A stretch of 15,859 bases of DNA from RGIG4608 sp964413365 (GCA_964413365.1 CAYPRM010000030.1:1-15859), one strand, 5' to 3'; positions 6,297-14,708 are shown, counted from the stretch's first letter. Notes: generated by a model from the letters alone, not told the origin. Numbers and translations are program-made.

Positions 6297-6569
6297 ATGA
6301 AAAAACGCGACACCACAGGCAGGATCGGGGGGATTCGGGCGATCGCCGAGCTATCCGAGGAGCTTTCGCTTTGCGGAACGCACGTGCTGAACGTCCGAGG
6401 CTGCGGAGCGATACTGAATTACAGCGAGGAGGAGATCCGCCTCTCGATGCGGAGCTATATTTTGCGGATCGTTGGGCGGGGCTTGTTCTGCGCCTCGTAC
6501 CTTTACGGGTGCGTGCGTGTGGAGGGCGAGATATGCCTGCTCTCGATCGAGGGGAGGGAGAAAAAATGA
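6297..6569 (+). CDS. yqfC: Sporulation protein YqfC (YabP/YqfC family)
   Basis: A 90-aa protein with the YabP/YqfC fold pattern: L.GTHVLNVRGCGAILNYSEEEIRL matches the family core (relatives read roughly L.G...L.IENHRGI..Y....I), followed by a short all-beta C-terminus (LRIVGRGL, then VRVEGEICLLSIE). In Bacillus and Clostridium it is made in the mother cell early in sporulation (SigE) and is coupled to YqfD; the exact role is unknown. The start at 6297 follows a strong site (GGGGGAAGG at 6283-6291); an upstream in-frame TTG at 6267 lacks one. The stop overlaps the yqfD start (ATGA), indicating translational coupling. A CATATATT at 6261-6268 resembles a SigE -10, but I find no convincing -35. 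Confidence 0.85.
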   Translation: MKKRDTTGRIGGIRAIAELSEELSLCGTHVLNVRGCGAILNYSEEEIRLSMRSYILRIVGRGLFCASYLYGCVRVEGEICLLSIEGREKK

Positions 6570-7792
6570 GTCGGATGCGCTATCTTCGGCGTGTGAGCGT
6601 GCTTTCGTGGGTGCTCGGGTATTTCGATGCGGAGCTTCCGCGCGTTTTTTGCGAGCCGTTCCTCAATCTTTGTATGCGTTACGGTCTGACGTATTACTCA
6701 CTGTATCTCGATGCCGAGCGCGGCGTTCTGCTCGTTCGTGCGCCTCTTTCTATGCGTCGCAGGATGCTCACCGCGTGCCGTTTGCGTCAGATACGAATGA
6801 AAATTTTGCGCACGCGCGGTCTGCCGCACCACATTTCCGCCTTTGCAGGCAGGTGGGGGCTGGTGCTCGGGGCAGCTCTCTCGATATTCCTGCTCGCTCT
6901 CTCGCAGAGCGTTCTCTGGCGCGTTGACCTCGATTATGAGGGGGATCTGGAGCGTGAGCAGGTCCTTCGGGCGCTTGCGGATGAGGGGATCACCGTCGGC
7001 GCGCGGATATCGGACATCTCCACGGAGTCCGCGGAGCAGAGGATCATGATCCGCGAGCACGGGATCGCATGGATCTCGATCAGCATCCGTGGTACGGTCG
7101 CGCGTGTTGAGGCTCGCGGACGGGAGGGCGGCGAGCGGAGCGATATTGCCACGGGAAGCCCCTCAAATCTCGTCTCGGATTTCGATGCGCAGGTGGTCTC
7201 GCTCGAGGTCTGGTCGGGGAGTGCGAGCGTCAGGGAGGGGGACATCGTGCGCCGCGGCGGTCTGCTCGTCAGCGGAATTATCGACGGTGGAGAGAGCTCC
7301 CCGACGCGCTATGTCGACTCCGTGGGGCGTGTCATCGGCAGGGTGAGGTGCGATTTTGAGGTGAGAATTCCCCTCGAGCAGGTCAAAAAAGTGCCCACGG
7401 GAGAGAAAATTTCGCAAAAAACGCTGATTTTTTTCGGAAAAAGCATAAAACTTTTCGCAAACTGTGGAAAAATGCCCCCAACTTGTGATATAATAAGCTG
7501 TAAATATGTGCTCGATCCCCTCTCCCTCGGCGAGCTGCCCGTGGCGATCCTTGTGGAGGACTACTACCCATACGTGGAGCAGACGCAGAGGATCTCGGAG
7601 GAGGAGGCGATCGCACAGGCATACGAGGAGCTGTACCTGCGTATTGAGAGGACGCTACCCGAGGCTCAGATACTCAAGAAGGAGATCTCGTGGGAGATGT
7701 GCGACGGGGAATACGTGCTCAGGTGCACGGTGAGTGCGCTTTGTAGCATTGCACGCCGCGTCGGGATAGAGATCGATGGGGCAGGGGGCTAA
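6566..7792 (+). CDS. yqfD: Sporulation protein YqfD
   Basis: A 408-aa membrane protein close to the usual length of about 400. It has an N-terminal cytoplasmic part (1-95), one membrane helix (about 96-118, GRWGLVLGAALSIFLLALSQ) and a large exported part. The latter includes SNLVSDFDAQVVSLEVWSG followed by VREGDIVRRGGLLVSG, the biotinyl/lipoyl-like hammerhead typical of YqfD, then TGEKISQKTLIFFGKSIKLF (about 272-291) and a C-terminal domain (EEEAIAQAYEEL). It is a mother-cell sporulation factor, usually SigE-controlled with yqfC. The start is ATG 6566, overlapping the yqfC stop; the frame is open further upstream, but only as a shadow of yqfC. Codons 7381-7500 are markedly A+T-rich (46/120 G+C by hand against 45/60 at 7201-7260) and contain a promoter-like -10. 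Confidence 0.9.
   Translation: MSRMRYLRRVSVLSWVLGYFDAELPRVFCEPFLNLCMRYGLTYYSLYLDAERGVLLVRAPLSMRRRMLTACRLRQIRMKILRTRGLPHHISAFAGRWGLVLGAALSIFLLALSQSVLWRVDLDYEGDLEREQVLRALADEGITVGARISDISTESAEQRIMIREHGIAWISISIRGTVARVEARGREGGERSDIATGSPSNLVSDFDAQVVSLEVWSGSASVREGDIVRRGGLLVSGIIDGGESSPTRYVDSVGRVIGRVRCDFEVRIPLEQVKKVPTGEKISQKTLIFFGKSIKLFANCGKMPPTCDIISCKYVLDPLSLGELPVAILVEDYYPYVEQTQRISEEEAIAQAYEELYLRIERTLPEAQILKKEISWEMCDGEYVLRCTVSALCSIARRVGIEIDGAGG
7486..7494 (+). promoter_or_regulatory. Possible extended -10 promoter inside yqfD for phoH-ybeY-era
   Basis: TGATATAAT gives a perfect -10 (7489-7494) with TG at the extended position, inside the A+T-rich island of yqfD. There is no recognisable -35 at the proper distance (GGAAAA). 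It would give the housekeeping genes phoH, ybeY, era and recO a source of transcription independent of the sporulation genes in front. Confidence 0.3.
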
Positions 7793-7794
7793 GC

Positions 7795-7801
7795 AAGGAG
7801 G
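7795..7801 (+). promoter_or_regulatory. Ribosome binding site of phoH
   Basis: AAGGAGG lies seven bases before the ATG at 7809, choosing it over the in-frame ATG at 7776, which sits inside yqfD and has no such site. Confidence 0.85.
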
Positions 7802-7808
7802 TATCGAG

Positions 7809-8846
7809 ATGAGTCAGATCATTATAAATATTGAGAGCAACGAGATAACGAGCAGGGTTTTCGGGTGCTTTGACGCAAACGTCAGAGCGATCGAGGGCTC
7901 ACTTGACGTGCGGATCTCAAACCGCCGAGCCACGGACGGGGATGCGATCGTCGTTGACGGCAAGGAGGGCGATGCGGCAGTCGCGGCAGAGGTGGTGCGC
8001 TATCTTGTTTCGCTCGCACAGACGGGTGCGGAGATAAGTGAGCAGACCGTCAGCTACGCAATAGATATGGCGAGCGAGGGTAGTGTCGGCGCACTTGCGA
8101 GCAATTTCGGCGAGGATTGCATATTCGTTACGAGCAAGGGCAAGCCGATAAAGGCCAAGACGGTCGGTCAGAGGCAGTATGTCGACGCGATCAAGAGGAA
8201 TACGGTCGTGTTCGGCATTGGACCTGCGGGCACGGGCAAGACCTATCTTGCGGTCGCAATGGCGGTCAAGGCGTTGCGCGATAAGCAGGTCAGCCGTATA
8301 ATACTGACGCGCCCTGCGATAGAGGCAGGCGAGAAGCTCGGCTTTTTGCCCGGTGATCTGCAGAGCAAGATAGATCCCTATCTGCGGCCGCTCTACGACG
8401 CGCTGTACGATATGATGGGCGTTGAGAATTATCAGCGCCAGCTTGAGAAGCAGGTCATCGAGATCGCACCTCTCGCCTATATGAGAGGACGCACGCTCGA
8501 CGATTCCTTCATAATCCTCGACGAGGCGCAGAACGCGACGCCCGAGCAGATGAAGATGTTTCTCACACGTCTCGGCTTCAATTCCAAGGCGGTGATAACG
8601 GGAGATCTGACGCAGACCGACCTCCCCTACGGTCAGCGCAGCGGACTTGCGATAGCGACGCACATACTTGAGGGGATAGAGGACATACACATCCACACAT
8701 TTACGGACAAGGATGTCGTAAGGCACAAGCTCGTCCAGAAGATCATACTCGCATACGATAAATTTGAAAAAAACGCCCGTGAGAACGCCGAGAAGCGAAG
8801 GAACGAGGCAGGCACAAGACACAGTAAAGGAGATAAAAGAAAATGA
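7809..8846 (+). CDS. phoH: PhoH-family ATPase (YbeZ/PhoH-like)
   Basis: A 345-aa cytoplasmic P-loop ATPase of the PhoH/YbeZ type, a probable RNA helicase-like partner of YbeY in rRNA processing; the precise substrate is not settled in the literature. Seen: an N-terminal segment (1-110) resembling a small RNA-binding fold, the lead-in VGQRQYVDAIKRNTVVFG, Walker A GPAGTGKT (138-145), the family motif RPAIEAGEKLGFLPGD, Walker B FIILDEAQN (234-242), and the sensor stretch VITGDLTQTDLP. The C-terminus is lysine/arginine-rich (from about 320). It follows yqfD by 16 bases, and its stop overlaps the ybeY start as ATGA, as expected for a functionally linked pair. Confidence 0.95.
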   Translation: MSQIIINIESNEITSRVFGCFDANVRAIEGSLDVRISNRRATDGDAIVVDGKEGDAAVAAEVVRYLVSLAQTGAEISEQTVSYAIDMASEGSVGALASNFGEDCIFVTSKGKPIKAKTVGQRQYVDAIKRNTVVFGIGPAGTGKTYLAVAMAVKALRDKQVSRIILTRPAIEAGEKLGFLPGDLQSKIDPYLRPLYDALYDMMGVENYQRQLEKQVIEIAPLAYMRGRTLDDSFIILDEAQNATPEQMKMFLTRLGFNSKAVITGDLTQTDLPYGQRSGLAIATHILEGIEDIHIHTFTDKDVVRHKLVQKIILAYDKFEKNARENAEKRRNEAGTRHSKGDKRK

Positions 8847-9325
8847 ACCTGAAGATATATTTTGAAAATGACCAGACAAAGCACAGCATACACTACTCGC
8901 TCAAGATGCTCATTCGCCGCACGATACTCGAGACGTTGAGCTACGAGGGTATGGAGAACGATGTCGAGGTGAGCGTTACCTTCACCGACAACGAGGGAAT
9001 ACGTGAGCTCAATCGCAAATTCAGAGGCAAGGACGCGCCGACGGACGTGCTCTCCTTCCCACTTCTCGACTACGAGGGAGAGAGTGAGGAGCCGTTCTTC
9101 GACGATCTCTGCTGTAATCTTGGCGATATCGTTATCTCGCTTGAGCGCGCAATGGCGCAGGCGAACGAATACGGGCACTCATTTGAGCGCGAGGTCGCAT
9201 TCCTCACCGCCCATTCCATGCTCCATCTGCTCGGCTACGACCACGAGACGAGCGAGGAGGACGACAGGGATATGAGAAGGCGTCAGGATGATATCATGGA
9301 GAGGCTCGGACTCTCCGTTAAGTAA
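8843..9325 (+). CDS. ybeY: Endoribonuclease YbeY (rRNA maturation)
   Basis: A 160-aa zinc-dependent single-strand endoribonuclease that takes part in 16S rRNA 3' maturation and 70S quality control. The zinc motif is complete: H124, H128 and H134 in HSMLHLLGYDH. The family motif FRGKDAPTDVLSFP precedes it, and LGDIVISLERA lies between. The start ATG overlaps the phoH stop by four bases, with AAAGGAG upstream inside phoH. The gap to era is 11 bases. Many Firmicutes have dgkA and/or cdd between ybeY and era; here they are absent. Confidence 0.96.
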   Translation: MNLKIYFENDQTKHSIHYSLKMLIRRTILETLSYEGMENDVEVSVTFTDNEGIRELNRKFRGKDAPTDVLSFPLLDYEGESEEPFFDDLCCNLGDIVISLERAMAQANEYGHSFEREVAFLTAHSMLHLLGYDHETSEEDDRDMRRRQDDIMERLGLSVK

Positions 9326-9336
9326 GGAAGGACAAT

Positions 9337-10224
9337 ATGAAAAGAACAGGATTTATAGCGATCGTGGGCAGACCTAATGTCGGCAAGTCCACGCTGATGA
9401 ACAATATACTCGGTGAGAAGGTCGCCATAGTTTCGAGCAAGCCCCAGACCACGCGCAACAGGATCATCGGTATACATACCGTGGGCGAGGATCAGTATGT
9501 TTTCCTCGACACACCGGGTATGCACCGTCCGAAGAACAGCCTCGGCGATTACATGGTCAAGGCGGCTAACGACTCGATGCACGACGCGGATGCTATCGTG
9601 CTCGTGGTCGACGCAGGCAAGGAGATAAGCCACGTTGAGGAAAGCATAATGGACTATGTAAAACGTAGCGGTATTCCTGCCGTGCTCGCACTCAACAAGA
9701 CCGACCTCTACCGCAGAGAGGAGATTGCCGAGACGATATCAAGGTACGCCGCAATGTGCGATTTTGACGCCTTCGTGCCCATCTGTGCAAAACGTGGCGA
9801 GCAGGTCGGGGCGCTTCTCGGGGAGATATCAAAATTCCTCTCCGAGGGCGAGTGGTTCTACCCCGATGATATAGTAACGGATCAGCCCGTGCGTCAGATG
9901 GCGGCGGAGATCATCAGGGAAAAGATACTCAGAACGCTCAATAAGGAGATACCACACGGAGTGGCTGTCGTCATTGAGGACTACAAGGACGAGGGAACGC
10001 TCGTCAGCATCCGCGCGGAGATCTTCTGCGAGAAGGAGAGCCACAAGGGCATAATCGTCGGAAAGGGCGGCAGAGAGCTGAAGATGGTCGGCTCTTACGC
10101 GAGGGATGACCTTGAAAAGCTCCTTGGCAAGAAGGTCTACCTTGATCTTTGGGTAAAGGTCAAGGAGAATTGGCGAGAGAGTGCAAGAACGGTGGGCAAT
10201 TTCGGCTACCACGACGAGGATTGA
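9337..10224 (+). CDS. era: GTPase Era (30S ribosomal subunit assembly)
   Basis: A 295-aa GTPase that binds the 3' end of 16S rRNA and aids 30S assembly. It has G1 GRPNVGKST (11-19), the G2 region KPQTTRNRI (35-43), G3 DTPG (58-61), G4 NKTD (120-123), and a C-terminal KH domain (about 200-280) with GIIVGKGGRELK. Length is normal (about 300). AAGGAAGGAC lies just before the ATG. Its position after ybeY fits the shared role in 16S maturation. Confidence 0.98.
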   Translation: MKRTGFIAIVGRPNVGKSTLMNNILGEKVAIVSSKPQTTRNRIIGIHTVGEDQYVFLDTPGMHRPKNSLGDYMVKAANDSMHDADAIVLVVDAGKEISHVEESIMDYVKRSGIPAVLALNKTDLYRREEIAETISRYAAMCDFDAFVPICAKRGEQVGALLGEISKFLSEGEWFYPDDIVTDQPVRQMAAEIIREKILRTLNKEIPHGVAVVIEDYKDEGTLVSIRAEIFCEKESHKGIIVGKGGRELKMVGSYARDDLEKLLGKKVYLDLWVKVKENWRESARTVGNFGYHDED

Positions 10225-10257
10225 GTCGAAAAACAACATAAAAAAGGGGGTGGCAGA

Positions 10258-11049
10258 GTGATATATACTGCTGACGGATTGATAATACGCGCACAGAATA
10301 GCGGTGAGAACGACCGCCTTATAACTCTGCTGACCGCAAACGGCAGAACGACTGCTGTGGCAAAGGGCGCGCGCTCGATGAAGAGTCCGCTCCTTGCACT
10401 CACACAGCCATTCGTCTACGGAAATCTCGAGATAAACCGCCGCGAGGGATATTCATGGATACGCAGCGGATCGGTAACGCAGAGCTTTTGGGGACTTCGT
10501 GAGGAGCTGGACAAGCTATTTCTTGCGACCTACATCTGCGACGTGGCAGGGGAGCTATCCGACGAGAACTCGGACTGTTCGGATATACTGCGTCTTACGC
10601 TCAATACCCTCTACGCTCTCGAGAACGACATGCGCCCAATAAAGCAGATAAAGGCGGTCTTTGAGCTTCGCGCCCTTGCCGTTTCGGGATATCTGCCGAG
10701 TCTTTCTGCGTGCTCGGTCTGCGGTGCTAAGGAGCCGCACGACGTGCTGTTTGACGTTTCAGCAGGCTCACTGATATGCTCGGAGTGCCTGCACGCGCGC
10801 GGCGGTGCGGAAAAGAGGATAGCCCCACCCGTCTACGACGATATAAGGGAGAGCACCGTGCTACTGCCGCTCAGTCCTGCCGCACTTGCAGGCGTGAGAT
10901 TTGCAGTCGGCGCACCGCCAGAGAAGATATTTTCCTTCTCGCTCTCGCGTGAAGAGGATCTGAATATGCTCGCGGACGCAGGGGAGAGTTATCTGCTATA
11001 CCACCTCGAGCGCGGATTTGACTCGCTCGATCTGTTCAATTCTTTATAA
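10258..11049 (+). CDS. recO: DNA repair protein RecO
   Basis: A 263-aa recombination mediator that helps load RecA on SSB-coated gaps with RecF and RecR. The N-terminal OB-fold is seen (IIRAQNSGENDRLITLLT, then GRTTAVAKGARS at 29-40) and a zinc finger of two CxxC pairs (C152/C155 and C174/C177). The start is GTG at 10258 with AAAAAGGGGG upstream; no ATG gives a full OB-fold. It follows era by 33 bases and is likely cotranscribed with it and mutS2. Confidence 0.93.
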   Translation: MIYTADGLIIRAQNSGENDRLITLLTANGRTTAVAKGARSMKSPLLALTQPFVYGNLEINRREGYSWIRSGSVTQSFWGLREELDKLFLATYICDVAGELSDENSDCSDILRLTLNTLYALENDMRPIKQIKAVFELRALAVSGYLPSLSACSVCGAKEPHDVLFDVSAGSLICSECLHARGGAEKRIAPPVYDDIRESTVLLPLSPAALAGVRFAVGAPPEKIFSFSLSREEDLNMLADAGESYLLYHLERGFDSLDLFNSL

Positions 11050-11065
11050 AAATAAAGGACATTAT

Positions 11066-13456
11066 ATGATATATTCGAATAATTTGTTTGAAACACTTGA
11101 ATTTGATAAGATAAGATATATGCTCGCAGAGTGTGCCGCGACCGACGGAGCGAGGGAGATGGCACTGTGCCTTGAGCCTGTGTCCGATCCCGTGATCATC
11201 GCAAGACGGCAGGGAAGAACGACGGACGCCCTGCGTCTTATGAACGCCAAGGGCGCGCCCTCGATTCCCACGGTCCACGATGTCAGCGCCTCCTGCGAGA
11301 GGGCTGATAAGGGAGCAGTGCTCTCGATGCGTGAGCTTCTCGATATCGCAAGCGTCCTCCGTGCCGCAAGAATGCTTCTCGATTACCTCAACGGCAACAA
11401 ACTTTTTGATACCTCGCTCGACGAGATATTTGACAGGCTCATACCCGACAGGAGGCTCGAGGAGAGGATCAGCCGCGCGATAATATCCGAGGATCTGATG
11501 GCTGACGAGGCAAGCCCCGCGCTCTCCGAGATCAGACGCAAGATAAGAAACGAAAATAATAGAATAAAGGACATTCTCCAGCAGTACGTCAGTGTCGGCG
11601 CACATTCAAAGTACCTGCAGGAGAATATAGTAACTATGCGTAACGGCAGATACGTCGTTCCCGTAAAGGCAGAATGTAAGAACGAGGTCAAGGGCTTGCT
11701 CCATGACACCTCCGCCTCGGGCGCTACGATGTTTATCGAGCCTGCACAGGTCGTTGAGGCGAATAATGAGCTCCGTATGCTTCAGAGCCGTGAGGAGCAC
11801 GAGATAGAGCGCATACTCGCCGAGCTCTCGGCGTCGGTATCCGACTCGTCAAGTGCTATAACGCTCGACCTGCGCAATATTTCGGAGATAGCGTTCTACT
11901 TCGCCTGCGCCACGCTCTCGCAGAGGATGCAGGGCACGTCCCCGAGCATTACGCAGAGCAGGACCGTCAATTTGAAAAGAGCACGCCACCCCCTCATCGA
12001 CAGGGATCGCATCGTGCCCGTGGATCTGCATATAGACGGCGGTAACGATACGCTCATAATCACAGGTCCAAATACGGGAGGTAAGACCGTTACACTCAAA
12101 ACTCTCGGACTGCTCGCACTCATGACGCAGGCAGGACTGCATATTCCTGCGGACGAGGGCAGCGAGATATGTATATTTGACAATATTTTTGCCGATATCG
12201 GCGATCAGCAAAGTATAGAGCAGAGCTTATCGACATTCAGCTCGCACATGGTGAATATCGTCAGAATGCTCGGAGATGTGGGCGAGAATTCGCTCGTGCT
12301 CTTTGACGAGCTCTGTGCAGGAACCGATCCCATTGAGGGTGCGGCGCTTGCACACTCTATAATCGAGGCGGTGCGTGAAAGAGGAGCGATGTGCATGGCG
12401 ACCACGCACTATGCCGAGCTTAAGGTCTACGCACTTCAAACTGAGGGAGTTTGTAACGCCTCATGCGAATTTGACGTTACCACCCTTCGCCCGACGTACA
12501 GGCTCATTATCGGCGCACCCGGCAGGTCGAACGCCTTTGCTATCTCCGCACGTCTTGGACTTGACGGAGATATCGTGGAGCGTGCAAGAGAGCTGCTTGG
12601 CAGCGACGAGAGAAGCTTTGAGAGCGTTATCGAGCGTCTTGAGGAAACAAGAATTGCAATGGAGCGTGAGAGGGACGAGGCACAGAGGCTGAAAAATGAA
12701 TATGAGACCTTCAAGGCCGACTCCGAGAAGATAATATCAAGGCGTCTTGCCGAGTCCGAGAGGGAGCTTGAACGTGCGAGGGAAAGGTCGCTCGCAATGG
12801 TGCAGAGTGCGAAGGCGTCGAGCGATTATATCCTCTCCGAGATGGACAAGCTCCGCCGCAAGCGTGATAGCGAGCATCTTGGCGATGAGATAGACAGCAC
12901 CAGGCGCAGAGTGCGTGAGTATATGCGTGAGAATGCGGACAAGCTCGATCCCGTTGACGAGAAAAGGGACGAGGGCTACGTTCTCCCGAGACCATTGCGT
13001 GTCGGCGACGAGGTGTATATAGTCAATATTGATAAGAAGGGCTACGTCGTTGATAACCCTGACAAAAACGGAAATGTTACCGTTCAGGCAGGCATAATCA
13101 AGACGAGGACGAAGATATCCAACCTCAAGCTCATCGAAAATACGCCCTCCTTTACCGACACGAGCGGTAAAAAGAGCAGAGCGGGGGATTACCGTGCCAC
13201 GGTGAGCCGCGACTGCAGGGACGAGATCGACCTGCGCGGAATGACGGGCGACGAGGCTTGGCTCAAGGTCGATAAATATCTTGACGAGGCAATGCTCACG
13301 GGGTATTCGACCGTCCGCCTGATTCACGGAAAGGGAACGGGCGCACTCAAGAAGGCACTTTGGGAGCACCTTCGCCACGATGGAAGGATAGGATCGTTCC
13401 GCATAGGACAGTACGGCGAGGGCGACGGCGGCGTTACGGTAGTGGAACTTAAATAA
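11066..13456 (+). CDS. mutS2: MutS2 ATPase / endonuclease with Smr domain
   Basis: A 796-aa protein, near the usual 785. MutS2 is a MutS relative without the mismatch-recognition domain; it suppresses homologous recombination and, in Bacillus, acts on collided ribosomes. Seen in order: N-terminal core/clamp (NNLFETLEFDKIRYMLAE; VPVKAECKNEVKGLLHDTSA), Walker A GPNTGGKT (334-341), Walker B LFDELCAGTDP (412-422), the ABC dimer stretch with MCMATTHYAELK, a long charged coiled coil (about 515-640), and a C-terminal Smr nuclease domain with DLRG (722-725) and HGKGTG (754-759). The ATG at 11066 has AAAGGAC upstream and comes 16 bases after recO; an in-frame start at 11018 lies inside recO and is not needed. 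Confidence 0.96.
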   Translation: MIYSNNLFETLEFDKIRYMLAECAATDGAREMALCLEPVSDPVIIARRQGRTTDALRLMNAKGAPSIPTVHDVSASCERADKGAVLSMRELLDIASVLRAARMLLDYLNGNKLFDTSLDEIFDRLIPDRRLEERISRAIISEDLMADEASPALSEIRRKIRNENNRIKDILQQYVSVGAHSKYLQENIVTMRNGRYVVPVKAECKNEVKGLLHDTSASGATMFIEPAQVVEANNELRMLQSREEHEIERILAELSASVSDSSSAITLDLRNISEIAFYFACATLSQRMQGTSPSITQSRTVNLKRARHPLIDRDRIVPVDLHIDGGNDTLIITGPNTGGKTVTLKTLGLLALMTQAGLHIPADEGSEICIFDNIFADIGDQQSIEQSLSTFSSHMVNIVRMLGDVGENSLVLFDELCAGTDPIEGAALAHSIIEAVRERGAMCMATTHYAELKVYALQTEGVCNASCEFDVTTLRPTYRLIIGAPGRSNAFAISARLGLDGDIVERARELLGSDERSFESVIERLEETRIAMERERDEAQRLKNEYETFKADSEKIISRRLAESERELERARERSLAMVQSAKASSDYILSEMDKLRRKRDSEHLGDEIDSTRRRVREYMRENADKLDPVDEKRDEGYVLPRPLRVGDEVYIVNIDKKGYVVDNPDKNGNVTVQAGIIKTRTKISNLKLIENTPSFTDTSGKKSRAGDYRATVSRDCRDEIDLRGMTGDEAWLKVDKYLDEAMLTGYSTVRLIHGKGTGALKKALWEHLRHDGRIGSFRIGQYGEGDGGVTVVELK

Positions 13457-13473
13457 AAGCGCGGGCTTTTTTC
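13455..13473 (+). terminator. Weak terminator at the end of mutS2
   Basis: AAAAGC (13455-13460), a GCGG loop and GCTTTT (13465-13470) form a short hairpin followed by T's to 13472. It overlaps the mutS2 stop codon. The stem is short and only its inner two pairs are G-C, so termination may be partial. Confidence 0.4.
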
Positions 13474-13522
13474 TCGGAAGTTTGTCTATTCGACCGAAAA
13501 AGCAAAAAAGTGAAAAAAGCCC
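13463..13522. repeat. 11-bp inverted repeat between mutS2 and prs
   Basis: GGGCTTTTTTC (13463-13473) and GAAAAAAGCCC (13512-13522) are exact inverted copies, with TCGG/CCGA (13474-13477 and 13494-13497) pairing inside. The 3' arm ends at the base before the prs -35. It could be part of a bidirectional terminator structure or a regulatory hairpin. Confidence 0.5.
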
Positions 13523-13552
13523 TTGTCAAACCGCCTCATAATATGTTACAAT
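13523..13552 (+). promoter_or_regulatory. SigA-type promoter of prs
   Basis: TTGTCA (13523-13528), an 18-base spacer and TACAAT (13547-13552) precede prs by 37 bases. A ribosome binding site, GGGGG, lies eight bases before the ATG. Confidence 0.7.
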
Positions 13553-13589
13553 ATGTCGTATAAATAAATAATCTCTGGGGGTTTATCCA

Positions 13590-14702
13590 ATGAAAAAAGA
13601 GCTTTACGGCGAGCTTCGTGTTATAGGAATGAAGGGCTGCGAGCAGTTTGTCTCGCAGGTCGATGCATATCTTAAGGAATGGCGTAATTCCGAGCCCACT
13701 GACAGCTTCATCGTTGACCATGAGTGCCCGCGCTTCGGTACGGGAGAGGGAAAATGCATTATCCGTCAGACTCTGCGCGGCGATGACGTGTATATCATCA
13801 CCGACGTTTTCAATTACAGCGTTACCTACGATATGTACGGCATGCAGGTGCCGATGAGTCCCGACGATCACTATTGCGATCTTAAGCGCACCATAGCCGC
13901 CATAGCGGGCAAGGCACGCAGGATCACCGTCATTATGCTCATGCTCTATGAGGGACGTCAGCACAAGAGAAGTGCAAGAGAATCCCTTGACTGCGCCATC
14001 ATGCTTCAGGAGCTCGTGTCTATGGGAGTTACCAATATACTTACCTTTGATGCACACGATCCGAGAATAAATAACGCCGTACCGCTCTCGGGCTTCGATA
14101 ACGTTCAGCCCACATATCAGATGATAAAGGCGCTCGTAAAGAATGTTCCCGACGTTCAGATAGATAAGGATCACCTCGTTATGATCTCCCCCGATGAGGG
14201 TGCTATGCAGAGATGTATGTACTACTCGAGCGTGCTCGGTATAGATATCGGTATGTTCTATAAGCGCAGGAATTATTCCGTGATAGTCAACGGTCATAAC
14301 CCCATTGAGGCTCACGAGTACCTCGGACAGAATCTTGAGGGCAAGGACGTCATCATCGTTGACGATATGATTTCCTCGGGCGATAGCCTGATTGACGTCG
14401 CAAGACAGCTCAAGAGCAAGGGTGCAAAGAGGATATTCAACTTTGCCACGTTCGGACTCTTTACCGACGGATTTGAAAAATTCGACCGCGCATACGACGA
14501 AGGACTTATCAGTAAGATTTTTACCACGAACCTCGTCTACCGCAAGCCCGAGCTTCTTACAAAGCCGTGGTATTGCGAGGTCAATATGTGTAAATATGTC
14601 GCATTCCTTGTCGACACGCTCAACCACGACGATACGATCAGCAAGCTCCTTGAGCCCGTTGACAGGATCAATAATATACTTATAAAATACGGCAAAAGAT
14701 AA
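13590..14702 (+). CDS. prs: Ribose-phosphate pyrophosphokinase, long divergent form
   Basis: A 370-aa PRPP synthetase, which transfers pyrophosphate from ATP to ribose 5-phosphate to feed purine, pyrimidine, histidine and NAD synthesis. Two phosphoribosyltransferase-fold halves are visible. The N-terminal half has TLRGDDVYII (61-70) and a catalytic-loop-like RQHKRSARES (123-132) where classical enzymes have a form like RQDRKxxxRE, then TFDAHD (152-157) for metal/ATP binding. The C-terminal half has the PRPP loop VIIVDDMISSGDSL (254-267). Classical enzymes are about 310-320 aa, so this one is some 50 longer, and its loop has SSGDS where TGGT is usual. It has its own promoter and terminator, so it is monocistronic. 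A second, classical prs elsewhere in the genome is possible but cannot be seen here. Confidence 0.87.
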   Translation: MKKELYGELRVIGMKGCEQFVSQVDAYLKEWRNSEPTDSFIVDHECPRFGTGEGKCIIRQTLRGDDVYIITDVFNYSVTYDMYGMQVPMSPDDHYCDLKRTIAAIAGKARRITVIMLMLYEGRQHKRSARESLDCAIMLQELVSMGVTNILTFDAHDPRINNAVPLSGFDNVQPTYQMIKALVKNVPDVQIDKDHLVMISPDEGAMQRCMYYSSVLGIDIGMFYKRRNYSVIVNGHNPIEAHEYLGQNLEGKDVIIVDDMISSGDSLIDVARQLKSKGAKRIFNFATFGLFTDGFEKFDRAYDEGLISKIFTTNLVYRKPELLTKPWYCEVNMCKYVAFLVDTLNHDDTISKLLEPVDRINNILIKYGKR

Positions 14703-14708
14703 GAACGA

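Noticed and set aside
6371..6565. 65-codon N-terminal extension of YqfD
   Set aside because: It lies within yqfC in another frame, is arginine-rich, and the ATG at 6566 overlaps the yqfC stop in the usual ATGA manner.
7917..8879. 320-codon open frame on the minus strand opposite phoH
   Set aside because: phoH is unambiguous with Walker A and B motifs; the antisense frame is open only because of codon bias.
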